This document shows positions 10,030 through 22,565 of a stretch of DNA of 64,000 nucleotides, piece after piece; position 1 is the first letter of the stretch, and each line of letters opens with the position of its first letter. The translations under genes and the position numbers were made by a program. Source of the DNA: Myxocyprinus asiaticus (lineage: Eukaryota; Chordata; Actinopteri; Cypriniformes; Catostomidae); NCBI RefSeq assembly GCF_019703515.2, contig NC_059388.1, positions 3,519,479-3,583,478 on the forward strand, in the 5' to 3' direction. The notes under the pieces were generated by a model that worked only from the letters and a program-made list of their open reading frames with translations, made no database searches and was not told the DNA's origin.

Positions 10030-11839
10030 TGTGCTACGTTTAGGAGCAAGTTTGGTTATTAGCAATAATTAATAATTATCAAAGATAATTATTAATTATT
10101 AAAATCAATAGAACATTGATGAGAATCAATGTTAGCTTTTTAAAATCCTTTAAATCAACAATTATCAAAGATAATCATTAATTGTTAACATCGATGAAAC
10201 ATTAATTAAAATTAATACCAGCTTATTGATCATTCAAATTCAATCATCAAAGATAATTATCAGTGAATGAAGGTTTGAATCTGAGCACTGACATCCCGTC
10301 AGCATGACACAGGCATATGCAAAACAAACCAAAACACTTCTCTTTGTAATATAAACAAAGTTTATTTATGCAGTAATATCAATTAATAATTAATACAATG
10401 CAGTCAATAAACTTCCGACTTACAACTACAAACTAAACAGTGATATGATTAGATATGGAAATAAAATAATCCTGTAACACATAAGGTTAATATAATAATC
10501 CTATAACACATTAAGTGTGTGACAGTGTGTGTGTATGTGTAAAGAGGGACGCGCACAAAATGGCGGACGTGACTCTCGTGGAGAGTATGTCACGCTAGAC
10601 TTCCGGCCAAGGAATATGACCGCGAATAGGGGCGGAGAGAAACCAGTCAATGGCGTTTACCAGTTACCACGTGTATCCGCTTGTACGATAGCTTAGGGAC
10701 AAAGCTGGGCTTTAGCATTTAAGCTATCTACGAGCCAAAAATGTGTGTCAGAATGTTTGTGAGGGGTCACATGCATGTATGTGTGCGTGTGTGGTTAGTA
10801 CGAGAGAGAGAGAGATGACGGTCCTAAAGCCGATTTCGCGATAGTGGGAGAGAAAGCAGCTGTCAGTTTATCACTCAGAGACGCGGTGTACGGCTCGTAA
10901 AAACCCTGCGTTATTTGACTCTTTAATGGATGAACTCAGTTGCTGTCTCACCCGCGATGGCGAAATTGCACAACAATCCAATTTGGTTGGACCACAATAC
11001 AGCAAAACAAATTTGTGATAATTAATACCCTGAGTATTAATAATGAGCAGACATGGCGGTCCGTAAACTGTACAAGCAAAAACCTTGAAACACAAGAATA
11101 ACACACCATAATATTCTATCTCTGCCCAGACGTAAATCTCTTACTTGAATCGCATGAGGACACAGGTAGAATGTGTTTTCCTCCATCCTTTAACTCTGAC
11201 CCGGTTCCTTGAGGCTTGGGTGATGACGGGAGGCCGTTTCCTCGCTCTGTCGGCAGGTGGTACGGCTGTTGATTCTCGGCGGGCTGGCGGAGAACTCAGA
11301 AATGTCGACTTGATTGAAGATGGAAGAAAAATCTTTAATCTCTTCACTTCTGTAGGCAAATGGATGAAGATGCGAATTGCTCGGTGGTCTCCTTCGGATC
11401 CGTTAGAGTGTTCGGTTGAACACAGAGTAATCTCAACTCGTCTAGCGAGATGGAGATTGTATGGCCACAGTTTCAAGTCGGACGTTACTTCCTTGTGCCA
11501 CGAGGTTGCACATGAGAGCAGCGATAAACTATATCTATACTCGGTGAACAAAGTCGCTGGAAGCAGGTCCCGAAAGCATTTCAGAGGTATTTCAACTCCT
11601 GATGATGTCATGTTTGAGGGACGTTCTGTTGTGTGCTTCATCCAATAGGAGTTGAGAGTTCGATCCTTTAGTGAGCAAGGCTTCTTGGGATTTATAGTCT
11701 TTTTTGGACTCCCTTTGTTTGATTTTGGCGCGATTTTTATCAGTATAATTTACAACTTGGAATGTGGGGGCTTGAGTTAGGTTTTTATGACTGTGTTAGG
11801 CCTGCCTTTGTCTTCTATCTGAAAACATGAGGCCCAACA
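10030..11839 (-). mobile_element. 1.8-kb LTR-like repeat, copy 2
   Basis: Second copy of 4752-6569 in the same orientation, with the same edges (TGTG... and ...ATGAGGCCCAACA). It lacks the segment around the GGGGGCACCACC block of copy 1. On the minus strand an AATAAA lies near 10365. Immediately past the far edge (10029 downwards) the minus strand reads TGGAGCCCCATATGAGG, which begins with TGG as primer-binding sites do. I cannot match it to a tRNA. If both copies belong to one element, this would be the 5' LTR and copy 1 the 3' LTR, 3.46 kb apart. Substantial divergence between the copies argues for age or for independent insertions. Overlapping frames of about 166 codons exist on both strands at 11141-11648 without recognisable motifs. 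Confidence 0.6.
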
Positions 11840-11845
11840 CATTTA

Positions 11846-11955
11846 TAGATTAAGGATTTACATTGATATTTTCAGATTTACTACTATATTCAGATTTATA
11901 ACTTTGTATTCATAATGTATTTTTTACTACATATTCAGATTATTCTTTTGACAAT
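11846..11955 (-). repeat. AT-rich minisatellite, block 4 (reversed)
   Basis: Units such as TATTCAGATTTATAAC and ATATTCAGATTATT are the reverse complement of the units at 9290-9725. The block starts just outside the LTR-like repeat. Confidence 0.6.
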
Positions 11956-13465
11956 GGCACACTTGGCAACTAAAACAATAAATAAATCTACAAACATGCC
12001 TATTGTAAATCCAGTGGAAATTTTGTGTGACAACCTATTCTGCATACAAGTAAGAATAAAGTTAGTGAATTAACTCATTGCATTTAGTACTGTCTATAAT
12101 TGGTTGCTGGGAGCATGAAACTATCAACATTCGAGACATTTAGAAACCAAGCATAATAATTGTGCATATTGATTTGGCCTAAACAGTAAAATATTTCAGT
12201 GATTTATTTTAAGGACACTTGTTTACAATTTTGGTACTGTCGTGACTTGATGTCCAGTGTAAAATCTGGGTCTTGAAGCAAGGTGCTACTCTTGTAAAGA
12301 TCCCCTCATGTGTTCTTACAGACTGCAAAGGTTGTTTAAGGTCTCAGGAATGGTAAAATGAACATGGAAAGACCCCCTTCATGAGTTCAACAGTATGAGG
12401 CAGAAATGCAAAAATAGGCTACCTCCTTAGTATTCATCTTGTAACAGAAATGCAACCTAGTAACCTCTACAAAAGTGAACACACACACACACACACACAC
12501 TGGTTTTAGCCTCAGTGGGCTTGTGGGTTATTATCTGTGAACCTAACTGCCACTGTTTGGAGGCTTCATTAGCTGTGGCATATAGATGAGGCGTCACTGT
12601 ATGGCCAATGCAAATGCTAATATGTCCGTGCCACACATATTACTCTGACACATGTGGAAAAGTTAATAAAGTCTATAAGTGGAGGACATCTCAACACATC
12701 TGCTCAACACATCTGAGGATGCTTCTATAATATTCAGAAGAATAAACACAGAAAAGTTGCATCTCTGTATGTCGCACTGACAGAGATTGTAAAAGGAAGG
12801 TACTAGGACCCTGGGGCAGGCGCCTGAGTCCCGACTTCCCTTCATCCGCTCAAAAATCGGAGGCGCTCTGTTATGAAGATTAAATTACCTCAGCAAATAC
12901 TCGAGCAAAGATCTCTATGCTTTGTAGTTCTATACTGTATACAAATAAACAGCTTTTAGTCTGTAAGTAAAACAGTATGCCTGTTGTATTCTATTAATTC
13001 ATTAACGTTAGAGACTCTTATTTGTGGATATTTCCAGAGACTTTGATATTTCTCATATTTGAACCCTCTATGCTGTGCATTAATCATTAATTTACTGACT
13101 GAATGTTTTTACTATGAGTGTGATGAAATGTAGAGTTTGTTAGAAAAATGTTATGATAGACAGAATATTTAAACTGGCAGCATAAAGTACTTTGTAAAGG
13201 CAAAATATTCTGAATTGGCCACTTTAAAACGCTTCTACCATCTCCATGACTGATGTTTCCATCTGTTTGTGTGCAAGCATATGTGCTTTGGTGTCCATGC
13301 GTTTGAACAGCTGACATTAATTACGTAGAAATTATGTGTTGCAGGAGCTTTCAGATGATGAAAAAAAAAAATGTGATTTGTATTACGTAAAATACAGATA
13401 GTCATAGAAATCTTGTATATCTGGGAGTGTTAAGAAAATGGGTTTATAATTTATAAGCATATATA
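11956..13465. other. No gene seen
   Basis: Mostly AT-rich DNA with a short (CA)n run at about 12480-12501. I see no repeat termini, domains or RNA gene signatures. It could be unique host intergenic DNA. Confidence 0.45.
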
Positions 13466-13468
13466 CTA

Positions 13469-13932
13469 GCTGTGTCCCAAATGACACACTATACAGTATG
13501 CACTTATAAACTATACTATGCACTCAGCCATGTAGTGTATGAATTTTCAAAGTGTAATATCGTCCCAAATCGAACAGATAATGGATTTTTACTACATGGA
13601 AGCGTTCGCCATTTAAAGCATCCAACTTACATTTGTTAGGTGCTGTATCCAATAAAGATTCGCTAGCTGCAACATTCTTCATTATTTACAACTGTTTTGT
13701 CAGACCAGCAGCAGCCAGGTAGCTCCGCCCCTTCCGCTATGTACGGCAAGCCTCGTGCGTTGAGTGTATGAAGTACATTCCACACTCCGTTTTGACGGTT
13801 GAAAAAGTGCATCATCCAGGTACTTAAAGTACACTGCTTTTTGCTGCATTTTTTTGTGTAAACAAACTACTCTCACTACAAACACTACAAAATGCCATAG
13901 AATAGTGTAGAACTGTGCGGTTTGGGACGCAC
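13469..13932. mobile_element. Harbinger-like MITE
   Basis: A 464-bp segment with matching ends: GCTGTGTCCCAAAT at the left and, reading in from the right, GTGCGTCCCAAACC. CTA trinucleotides sit at 13466-13468 and 13933-13935, a 3-bp target duplication of the kind made by PIF/Harbinger elements. Ends of the type GCGTCCCAAAT are abundant in fish genomes. Subterminal parts repeat the theme 'CACACTATAC/GTATGCACTT'. No coding capacity. Assignment to Harbinger rests on the 3-bp duplication; another superfamily is possible. Confidence 0.6.
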
Positions 13933-13935
13933 CTA

Positions 13936-14463
13936 CTGTGTTTTCCTTTACATTCATCTCCACATTTTCCTTGGGATGATGATCATGGATGTGGCTCTTC
14001 AGGTTTGAAGTGTTCCCTGCCTGAGCCGACTCTTTTTTGACAAAGTTTACAAATTTTTTAACCATCATTGATGGTGTCTTGCGGGTCTTTTAAATAAACA
14101 AAATATTACCACACCCTGGACTTCAGCCGCTTGGTGGGGGGAAATAAATGTTCAGGCTTTGACATTTCAGCGTGCTGCGCTCTCTCTGCGGTGCAGTTCA
14201 CGCGTGTGGCTTTTAAAATGAATTGATGGTTGACTGAAACAGGAGGATGTCGCAAGTTAGAGATTTATTTGATCAAGTTTATACGATGCTGTGTAAATGT
14301 AGCCAATTCTTTCTTAATTTAACTGATATTTACAATGAAAAATTCCATTCCTTTGGATTTTAGAAAAAAACAACAACTTTGAATTATAAATATCAACGGT
14401 TTGATAACCGTCTCTTTTTAAAACTGCGGGATACCATGAAACCATGACACAGTTACATCCCTA
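13936..14463 (-). mobile_element. hAT transposon 5' end with BED finger remnant
   Basis: On the minus strand the segment begins TAGGGATGTAACTGTGTCATGG, the style of terminus seen in fish hAT elements. About 350 bp further in it carries a broken BED-type zinc finger. One frame reads KICKLCQKRVG, holding the Cys pair, and after a frameshift another reads GNTSNLKSHIHDHHPKENVEM, holding the His pair. BED fingers are DNA-binding domains at the N-terminus of hAT transposases and of host ZBED genes. The end-then-finger order fits a transposon. The rest of the transposase is missing: the segment stops at the Harbinger-like MITE. Confidence 0.6.
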
Positions 14464-15663
14464 GTTGTAATAAGTATTACTATAAAAGTGTATAGCAAAC
14501 TTTCAGAAATATGCTCTGGTGAAGTTCTGATATTTCAACTTAATTATAATTTAATTTGTTGTTTACACAATGGCATAAATAATTCATTTGACTTTTTTAA
14601 ATTATCTTTTGAAATGTTGAGGTGTCTTGTTGAGGATATAATGTTTTCTTACAGGATAAAAAGTGAGACAAACCAGCTAATATCAGAGCATCACATAATT
14701 CACATTTGTGTGGTTGTTTTCAAATGTCACTTGCTGGAAGATGTTATTAAAGATGTTATTAAAGACTTGGCTTTTGTTAGTTAAAGGAATATACAGTAAT
14801 ACAGGTGGCAATGAGGACATATAGGAATAACAAACATACATTTGATAAACTATTAAAACAATATTTCCAAGAAAAACATAATAAGTTTGAAACATTTTGA
14901 TTAGAGACAGGATAACAATGAAGAAATACCTGGAATATTTCTTAATACATTTCCAGTTTCTCTCTTTAGAAGACAGGCAAAAATTGCAATATACGCTCAA
15001 ACCAAAGGAGTGTTCACTTAATTTTGATTAACAGGAAAATAACTAATTATTTCATGTTTAAAAATTGTGTGTGTAGTATTTTATACAATAAGTTATATTA
15101 AGCCATAAATGATGAGGACATGCAATTGTACTGATTAATTTGAAATGAATGACCCACATATTGAAAAACTGAAGAAATTGTTAACTATTAGCATACATTT
15201 TGTTCATTTTATATATAAAAGCTCACTGCAACTTTTAAAATGTATGTTTTGGTTTGTGGACTACCCCAGTTGCACCTTCTTATGAATATATTTATTTTTA
15301 TTTGGTCAGCACAACCTTCAGAGCTCATGGTTTTATAGAGCTCTTGAATAACCATTCTAAAACCTTGTGTCTTGTTTTTCAGTAAAAATATTGAAACATT
15401 CTTAAAACAAGGTAAGTTAACATGGAAAGCAAAACTGTGTTAGAAAAGACTGTTTTCAGAGAATGTATCTTGAATTTGAAAGTTTATGTTAACATTACAT
15501 TAATGTTCCCTTTGTTTCAAGGTTTAATAAACGGGTTCATTAATGACTAATAAATAATTCACAAATGCACTAAAATCATTTATGTGCAGTTATAACAGCA
15601 TGCATTAAAAGGGTAACTTTCATGCAATAATTCCCATGTTATAAATTCTTAATAACACTTATT
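14464..15663. other. No gene seen
   Basis: AT-rich DNA without recognisable coding, repeat termini or structured RNA. The modest open frames at 14488-14784 and 14683-15000 are low-complexity and show no motif. Confidence 0.45.
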
Positions 15664-18600
15664 CAAATCAAATCAAATCAAATCAAATCACATTTATTGT
15701 CACACAGCCATATACACAAGTGCAATGGTGTGTGAAATTCTTGGGTGCAGTTCCGATCAACATAGCAGTCATGACAGTGATGAGACATATACCAATTTAC
15801 AATAACATCAAATTAACACAACACAATTTAAAGTCTAATATACACATAATTACACACAACACAATATACAGATAATAACATACACTGTACAGTATACAAT
15901 ACGCACAATATAGATACACATTATTCAATAAAAACAAAAAATAAAAAAGTATATATAGTAGTATATATAGAATGTACAGTAGGTTGTATTGTACTGTATT
16001 GACATTCAGGCTGTCGGTTGATAGTAAGTTGTTAAGAGAGAATATATATAATAATAATATAATTTATGACAGTCCGGTGTGAGATATAAGAGTAAGAGTA
16101 ATAAAGTGCAGTGCTGATGTATTTTGATCGTGGGAGATCAAGAGTTCAAAAGTCTGATTGCTTGGGGGAAGAAGCTATCATGGAGTCAGCTGGTGCGGGT
16201 CCTGATGCTGCGATACCACCTGCCTGATGGTAGCAGTGAGAACAGCCCATGGCTCGGGTGGCTGGAGTCTCTGATGATCCTCCGAGCTTTTTCACACACT
16301 GCCTTGTATATATTTCCTGGAGGGAGGGAAGCTCATCTCCGATGATGTGTCTGGCAGTTCGCACCACCCTTTGCAGTGCTTTGCGGTTGTGGGCTGTGCT
16401 ATTGCCATACCAGGTGGAGATGCAGCCAGTCAGGATGCTCTCTACAGTGCAGGTGTAGAACCGTGTGAGGACGTGGCAGTTCATTCCAAACTTCCTCAGC
16501 CATCTCAGGAAGAAGAGGTGCTGATGAGCCTTCTTCACAACGACTTCAGTGTGGATGGACCATGTGAGTTCCTCAGTGAAGTGGACACCCAGGAACTTGA
16601 AGCTGCTGACTCTCTCCACTGGTGCTCCATTGATGGTGATGGGACTGTGTTCTCTGTCTTTTCTTCTGAAGTCCACCACAAGCTCCTTTGTCTTACTGAT
16701 GTTGAGGGAGAGGTTGTGCTCCTGACACCAGTGTGTCAGAGTGTGCACCTCCTCTCTGTAGGCTGTTTCATCATTGTCAGTGATCAGACCTACCACCGTC
16801 GTGTCATCAGCAAACTTAATAATGGCATTTGAGCTATGTGTTGCCACACAGTCATGTGTGTACAAGGAATACAGGAGTGGGCTGAGAACACAGCCCTGTG
16901 GGGCTCCAGTGTTGAGGGTCAGTGATGAGGAGATGTTGCACCTATTTTAACCACCTGGCGTCTGCTTGACAGGAAGTCCAGGATCCAGCTGCACAGCGAG
17001 CTGTTTAAGCCCAGAGCCTGGAGTTTCTCATCTAGCTTGGAGGGCACTATGGTGTTGAATGCTGAGCTGTAGCCTACAAACAGCATTCTCACATAAGTGT
17101 TCTTTTTTTCCAGGTGGGAGAGAGCAGTGTGTAGTGTAGATGCAATGGCATCATCAGTGGAGCGGTTGTTGTGGTAAGCAAACTGTAATGGGTCAAGAGA
17201 GAGAGGCAGCACAGAGCAGATGTAATCTCTGATTAGTCTCTCAAAGCATTTGCTGATGATGGGGGTCAGAGCAACAGGATGCCAGTCATTTAAGCAAGTT
17301 ATTTTTGATTGCTTTGGAACAGGCACAATGGTGGATGTTTTAAAGCATGTGGGGACTACAGACAAAGAAAGGGAAAAGTTGAAAATGTCTGTAAAAACAC
17401 CAGCCAGCTGGTTCACGCACGCTCTGATGACACGGCCCAGAATGCCGTCTGGGCCCACGACTTTGCGGATATTCACCCATCGGAAGGATCGGGTTACATC
17501 CGCTACAGAGACGGAGAGTGAACTAACCTCTGTAGCTTCGGCCGCGAGAGCTCTCTCCGCGAGGGCGGTGTTATTTCCCTCAAAACGAGCATAAAAAGTA
17601 TTTAGCTCATCCGGGAGAGAGGCAGCGGTGTTCACGGCGGAGTTTGTATTCCCTTTAAAGTCCGTGATGATGTTAATTCCCTGCCACATGCATCTGATAG
17701 TTTTTCGGAGGGCATAACTGGCTTGTTTATGGTCCTCCGCATTCCCGGAATTGAAAGCGGAGGTCCGCACATTAAGTGCCACGTGAACATCGCTATTTAT
17801 CCATGGCTTCTGGTTTGGGTAGATCCATATTGTTCTGGTCGGAACAACGTCCTCCACGCACTTTTTGATGAAACACATTATGCTATCAGCGTAAAGCTCG
17901 ATGTCATCATCAGAGGTGGACCGGAACATTTCCCAGTCCGTGTGATCAAAACAGTCCTGTAGCATAGAGTCTGATTGGTCCGGCCAGCACTGGATCATTC
18001 TGAGGGTGGGTGCTTCCTGTTTCAGTTTCTGCCTGTAAGCGGGCAGAAGCAGAATGGAAGTGTGGTCCGATTTGCCAAATGGTGGGCAGGGGAGGGATTT
18101 GTAGCCATCCCGGAAGGGAGAGTAGCAATGGCCCAAAACCCGGTCCCCTTGTGTGTTGAAACTAATGTGCTGGTGGTATTTTGGTGCGACTGATTTGAAA
18201 CTGGCTTTATTAAAGTCCCCGGTCACAATGAACGCGGCCTCAGGGTGTGCGGTTTCCTGCTTGCTTATAATCCCGTACAGTTTCTTGAGTGCCCGGTCTG
18301 TGTCGGCTTGTGGAGGAATGTACACAGCTGTGATAATGACCGCTGTGAATCCCCTTGGTAGCCAGAATGGTCGACACAGAAGCATGAGAAATTCCAGATC
18401 AGGAGGGCAGAAAGACTTGATAGAATGTATGTTCCTCTGATCACACCAGGATTTGTTGATCATAAAACATACACCACTACCACTGCTTTTACCTGAGAGG
18501 TCTTTCGCTCTGTCCGCTCGGTGCACGGAGAACCCCGCGGGTTCAATGGCTGAGTCTGGAATCTCCGCAGACATCCAAGTTTCTGTTAGGCAGATAATGC

Positions 18601-19004
18601 AGCAGTCCCTCGTCTCTCATTGGAAAGAGATCCGCGCTTTCAGCTCGCAGAGCTTGTTATCCAGAGACTGAACATTTGCCAGTAGAATACTGGGTAGCGG
18701 GGGTCGATTTGAGAACGCTGGCTCTGTTTCCCCTTTTCCTCCTGTGTTTCCGCTTCCGGACTGCCCAGACAAAGGGCTCTACTTGCGTGTTTGTAAACAG
18801 CGGGTCGGCATTGAGGAATTTGAAGTCCGGTTTACGGTGTGAAATTGCTGAACCAATGTCCAAAAGTGTTTGTCTGTCGTAGACAATAAGGCAGACAACA
18901 TCCAAGACAAAAAACATAAGAATTGTGAACAAAACAAACAAAACACTACCATGTTGTGCCGGAGCTCACAACGCAGCAGCCATACTCAGCGCCATCTTGA
19001 GTCC
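15664..19004 (-). mobile_element. LINE family A, copy A1 (L2/Rex1-type), full length
   Basis: Non-LTR retrotransposon on the minus strand. The 3' end is the (GATTT)n tandem tail at 15664-15690. The 5' end lies at 19004, where the minus strand starts GGACTCAAGATGGCGCTGAG; copies A3 and A4 start at the same point. The element is about 3.34 kb and codes for an endonuclease-reverse transcriptase protein with no separate ORF1. The short tandem tail, apurinic-type endonuclease and RT sequence place it near L2/Rex1-Babar; the exact clade is not certain. At least two frameshifts break the ORF. Confidence 0.9.
16146..18941 (-). pseudogene. LINE A1 endonuclease-reverse transcriptase, frameshifted
   Basis: Reading down the minus strand, the endonuclease comes first: IPDSAIEPAGF region, VTGDFNKAS (GDFN at about 18209-18220) and FGKSDH. 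Then the [42 protein letters not shown] (the usual [11 protein letters not shown]sp is Gly here), [12 protein letters not shown] and KFADDTTV, the YADD-box equivalent. The C-terminal region follows (FLGVHFTEELTW, GCISTWYGN). Shifts occur near 18700, near 16935 (short deletion in the GSNISSS region) and near 16260. The Asp-to-Gly change in motif A alone would inactivate the RT. Confidence 0.9.
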
Positions 19005-20397
19005 ATTTATTTTTCAGCATTCGTAACCTATGAAAATGTACCTTAATGTAAAGTGGACACATATGAAGCATTTATTAAGGGGCTGCTAACATCAGAAACC
19101 TATGTACATAAAGTTCAGTATGGTTTAATATCATCAGGCTTTATTTGTCAAGTAATTTTTATTAATATAGCACTTTTCAAAACACACATCATTTCAAAGC
19201 AGCTTTACAGGCAAGCATGCATTAACAAAAACTGAAACTGTAATATCTATAAAGTCTTAGATTGATCATTTTGTAGTTTGAATAAATATGATTGTAAATG
19301 GTGTATAGAAATTAAATAATTAAATAATAATTGTATTTAGAACCCCTGTGAGCAAGCTGAAGGTGACTGTGGCAAGGAACACAAAACTCCATAAGATGTT
19401 GGTTAATGGAGAAAAATAACTTTGGGAGAAACCAGGCTCACTGTGGGGGCCAGTTCCCCTATGGCTAAACAACATGAATATAATGCCAATATTAGTTATT
19501 TATGTGCAGTGCAAGTTATGGTTTTAAATTTGTAAATTAAGTAAGTGTTAAGGTCCATTGTTTAAAAAAAAATTAAAATAAAAAAACTATTTTTTTTTTT
19601 CTTTTTTTTTTTTACTTTAAGATTAATGACTAATGTCTTTGATGTCTGTCCTGGATTAACTGCAGAAGTTCACATTGATGCATTGTACTTTGTTAGTTGG
19701 CTGATGAAGGCTTTTGTTGGCAATTAAATGATGGTCTATGTTTTCCATTTCAAGAGCGCAGTCCATCAATAGACAAAGGTGATGCTGGCAGAGATTAATG
19801 AGGTGCATCGCAGTTCAACCTGCAGGTCATTTCGGTGAGGTTTGGTGGGGTTTATCCTAAATCCAAAGTTTAGGCAGTGGCATATGAAGTATCCCATGTC
19901 TTATAGTTGGAGTTGGCATCAGTTCATCCTCTGAAGTCAAAAGACTGAAGTGATGTCTGGCTGGCACTGGCTGTAGTTTGTCATCATCTTTCAGCGACAC
20001 GTAGCAGTAGAGTCCGACACCAAGCAGGAACTGATCTGGAACTGGCTGGCTCTGGTAACCTTGGGAAATTAATCCCAAGGTTGAGACATGGAAACAAAAA
20101 AATTTATAATAGCATAGATGCTATTCAATTTTATGCAGCGTTATAGATCATGATGGATGTTTCTGGTTCTGGCAGACCTAACTAAAGCAGCCTAATTGTG
20201 AGTTGAGGGATAAATTAGGTGTATGCCTGGCTAAATAAATTAGTCTTTAGTCTAGACTTAAACTGAGTGAGTGTATCTGCATCCTGAACAGTGTTATGGA
20301 GACTATTCCATAGTTTAGGAGCCAAGTATGAAAAGGATTTACCTCCTTTTGTGGATTTTGATATTCTTGGAATTATTAATAAGCCAGAATTTTGTGA

Positions 20398-22565
20398 TCA
20401 TAATGAAGGTGATGGAATATAGCGTGTCAGAAGGTCACTTAAGTACTGTGGAGCTAAACCATTCAAAGCTTTGTATGTAGTTAACAGAATTTTAAAATAA
20501 ATACGAAATTTAACAGGTAGCCAATGTAACGATGATAGAATGGGGCTAAAATGATCATATTTCTTGGTTCTAGTCAACACTTTGGCAGCTGCATTTTGAG
20601 CCAGTTGAAGTTTATTTATTGAACTTGCTGGACATCCTCCCAGTAATGCATTACAATAATCTAATCTTGAGGCCATGAACGCATGAATTAGTTTTTCAGC
20701 ATCAGCAACAGAGAGCATGTGTCGTAATTTAGCAATATTTCTCAGGTGGAAGAATGCTGTTCTTCAAACATTGGAAATTTTATTTTCAAAGGACAGATTG
20801 GTATCAAATATAACACCTAAGTTCTTTGCTGTAGAAAACGACATAACAGTACATCCATCGAGAGTCAAATTATATTTTATCTGCTTATTTTTGGTGAGGT
20901 TTTTGGTCCAATAATTAGTACCTCTGTTTTGTCGGAATTGAGTAGAAGGAAATTTCTGGCCATCCAATCTTTGATTTCATTGATACACTCAGCTAATTTG
21001 GAGAATTGTGAATTTTCGTTGGGTTTAGAAGAAATCAAAAGTTGGGTATCGTCGGCATAACAGTGGAAACTTATTCCATGATTCCTGATAATATCTCCCA
21101 GGAGAAGCATGTATAAGGAGAAAAGCAGAGGTCCTAAAACTTATCTCTGTGGCACTCCATACTTAACTTTTGTTTGATTTGACAATTCCTCATTTACACA
21201 TACAAAGTGGTAGCGGTCTGTTAAATAGGATCTAAACCATGTTAATGCAAGTCCACTAATGCCAACATAATTGCCTATTCAAGAGAATGTTGTGATCTAT
21301 CGTGTCGAAGGCAGCACTAAGATCTAAAAGCACTAGAAGAGAAATGCAGCCGCAATCAGATGATAAGAGCAAGTAATTTGTAACTCTGATAAGTGCAGTC
21401 TCTGTACTGTAATGGGGCCTAAATCCTGACTCAAATTCTTCATATATTCCATTTCTCTGTAGAAATTAACATAGTTGGGCAGACACTACATTTTCTAGTA
21501 TTTTCGACATAAATGGTAGATTTGAAATCGGTCTGTAATTAGCCAATTTTCTAGGATCAAGTTATGGCTTCTTAATAAGCTGTGTCATGCGTATTTTGTT
21601 GGTTCATGTTTTTCATGTCTTTTATTTTGAAATTTCTAGTTCCTGTTTCATGTCATGTGGTTCCCTTGTCATGTGATTTCATGTTTCCCTACATGTTCAT
21701 GTGTCTTGTTTTCAATGGTTGATTGTCATTATCTTGTTTAGAGTTCTTTGTGTTTATTGGTTATCTTTGTCATGTGTTCTCCCATGTCATGTATATAATG
21801 CTCATGTTTTCCATGGTCCATTGTCAGGTATTGTGTGTTAATGTATCATTGTTGGTTCTTAGATCAAGTCAAGTCTAGTCAAGTCAAGTTCATGTTTATG
21901 TTTTGTTCACGTTTAGAGTTAGGGTTTCTGGATATCATGATTTATAATAAACTGCACTTGGGTTCTTTAATTCACCGTCATCGTCTTTGTCATTGCCAGT
22001 GCCAGCAACAACATTACAAGTGGTTTGATAACTGCCATTTTAAAGTTTCTTGGGACATGCCCTAAGGAGAGCGAGGAGTTAATAATATTAAGAAGAGGTT
22101 CTGAGATTACTGGGAATACTTATTTTAAGAGCTTGGTTGGTATTGGATCTAACAAACTTGTTGTGGCTTTTGATGTTTCGATAAGTTTTGTTAGCTCTTC
22201 ATGACCTATGACAGCGAAGGACTGAAGTTGCACGTGAGGAAAATTATGAGACACTGTTTTCTGAGGTACTGTGACAGATGATTGCATAATTCCAATTTTA
22301 TTTCTGATTATTTCAATTTTATCAGTAAAGAAATTCATGAAGTCATTACTATTGTGCTGTGACGAAATATCCGGTTCAGTTGATGAATAACCAATTTAGC
22401 CACAGTACTGAATAAACACCTAGGATTGTTGTGGTTATTTTCTATGAGTTTGCTAAAATATGCTGACCTGGCAGCTTTTAGTGCCTGTCTGTAGCTACAG
22501 ACACTATCCTTCCATGCACTGCGAAATACCTCTAATTTTGTACTCTTCCACTTTGTACTTGCCAA
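20398..22565 (-). pseudogene. LINE C1 reverse transcriptase remnants
   Basis: In order down the minus strand: a linker region (RSAWKDSVCSYRQALKAARS, then FFTDKIEIIRNKIG), SKATTSLLDPIPTKLLK (the RT entry block, normally ...DPIPT), then after the LTR insertion HCYADDTQLLIS (intact YADD), LNSDKTEVLIIGPK, and the C-terminal region SRLDYCNALLGGCPASSI, LQLAQNAAAKVLTRTKK and LHWLPVKFRIYFKILLTTYKALNGL. The frames are disconnected by stops and shifts. The motifs match the L2-type LINEs common in fish. Confidence 0.85.
21583..22018 (-). mobile_element. Solo LTR inserted in LINE C1
   Basis: LINE C2 runs straight from ...GCTGTGGTTT to TATAACTGCC, whereas C1 has 436 extra bases at this point, starting TGTCATGCG and ending ACATTACA (TG/CA edges). 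A polyadenylation-type AATAAA lies at 21947-21952 on the plus strand, followed by a CTGCACTTGGGTTC block frequent at fish Gypsy LTR ends, so the LTR itself reads on the plus strand. There is no internal region, hence a solo LTR left by recombination. A clean target duplication is not visible. The strand field gives that of the host LINE. Confidence 0.65.

Noticed and set aside
13936..14120. Possible host ZBED gene exon
   Set aside because: The BED finger is frameshifted and lies downstream of a hAT-type terminus, so a transposon remnant explains it better.
14488..15000. Frames of about 100 codons on both strands
   Set aside because: AT-rich, no domain, no splice or family support.
15664..15690. 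Short tandem repeat that could suggest a CRISPR-like array
   Set aside because: The (AAATC)n runs are LINE 3' tails with no spacers, and each is joined to the same LINE 3' UTR.
16347..16832. Plus-strand frames of 160-225 codons repeated in several LINE copies
   Set aside because: They recur because the LINE recurs. They are antisense to the RT C-terminus and have no motif of their own.
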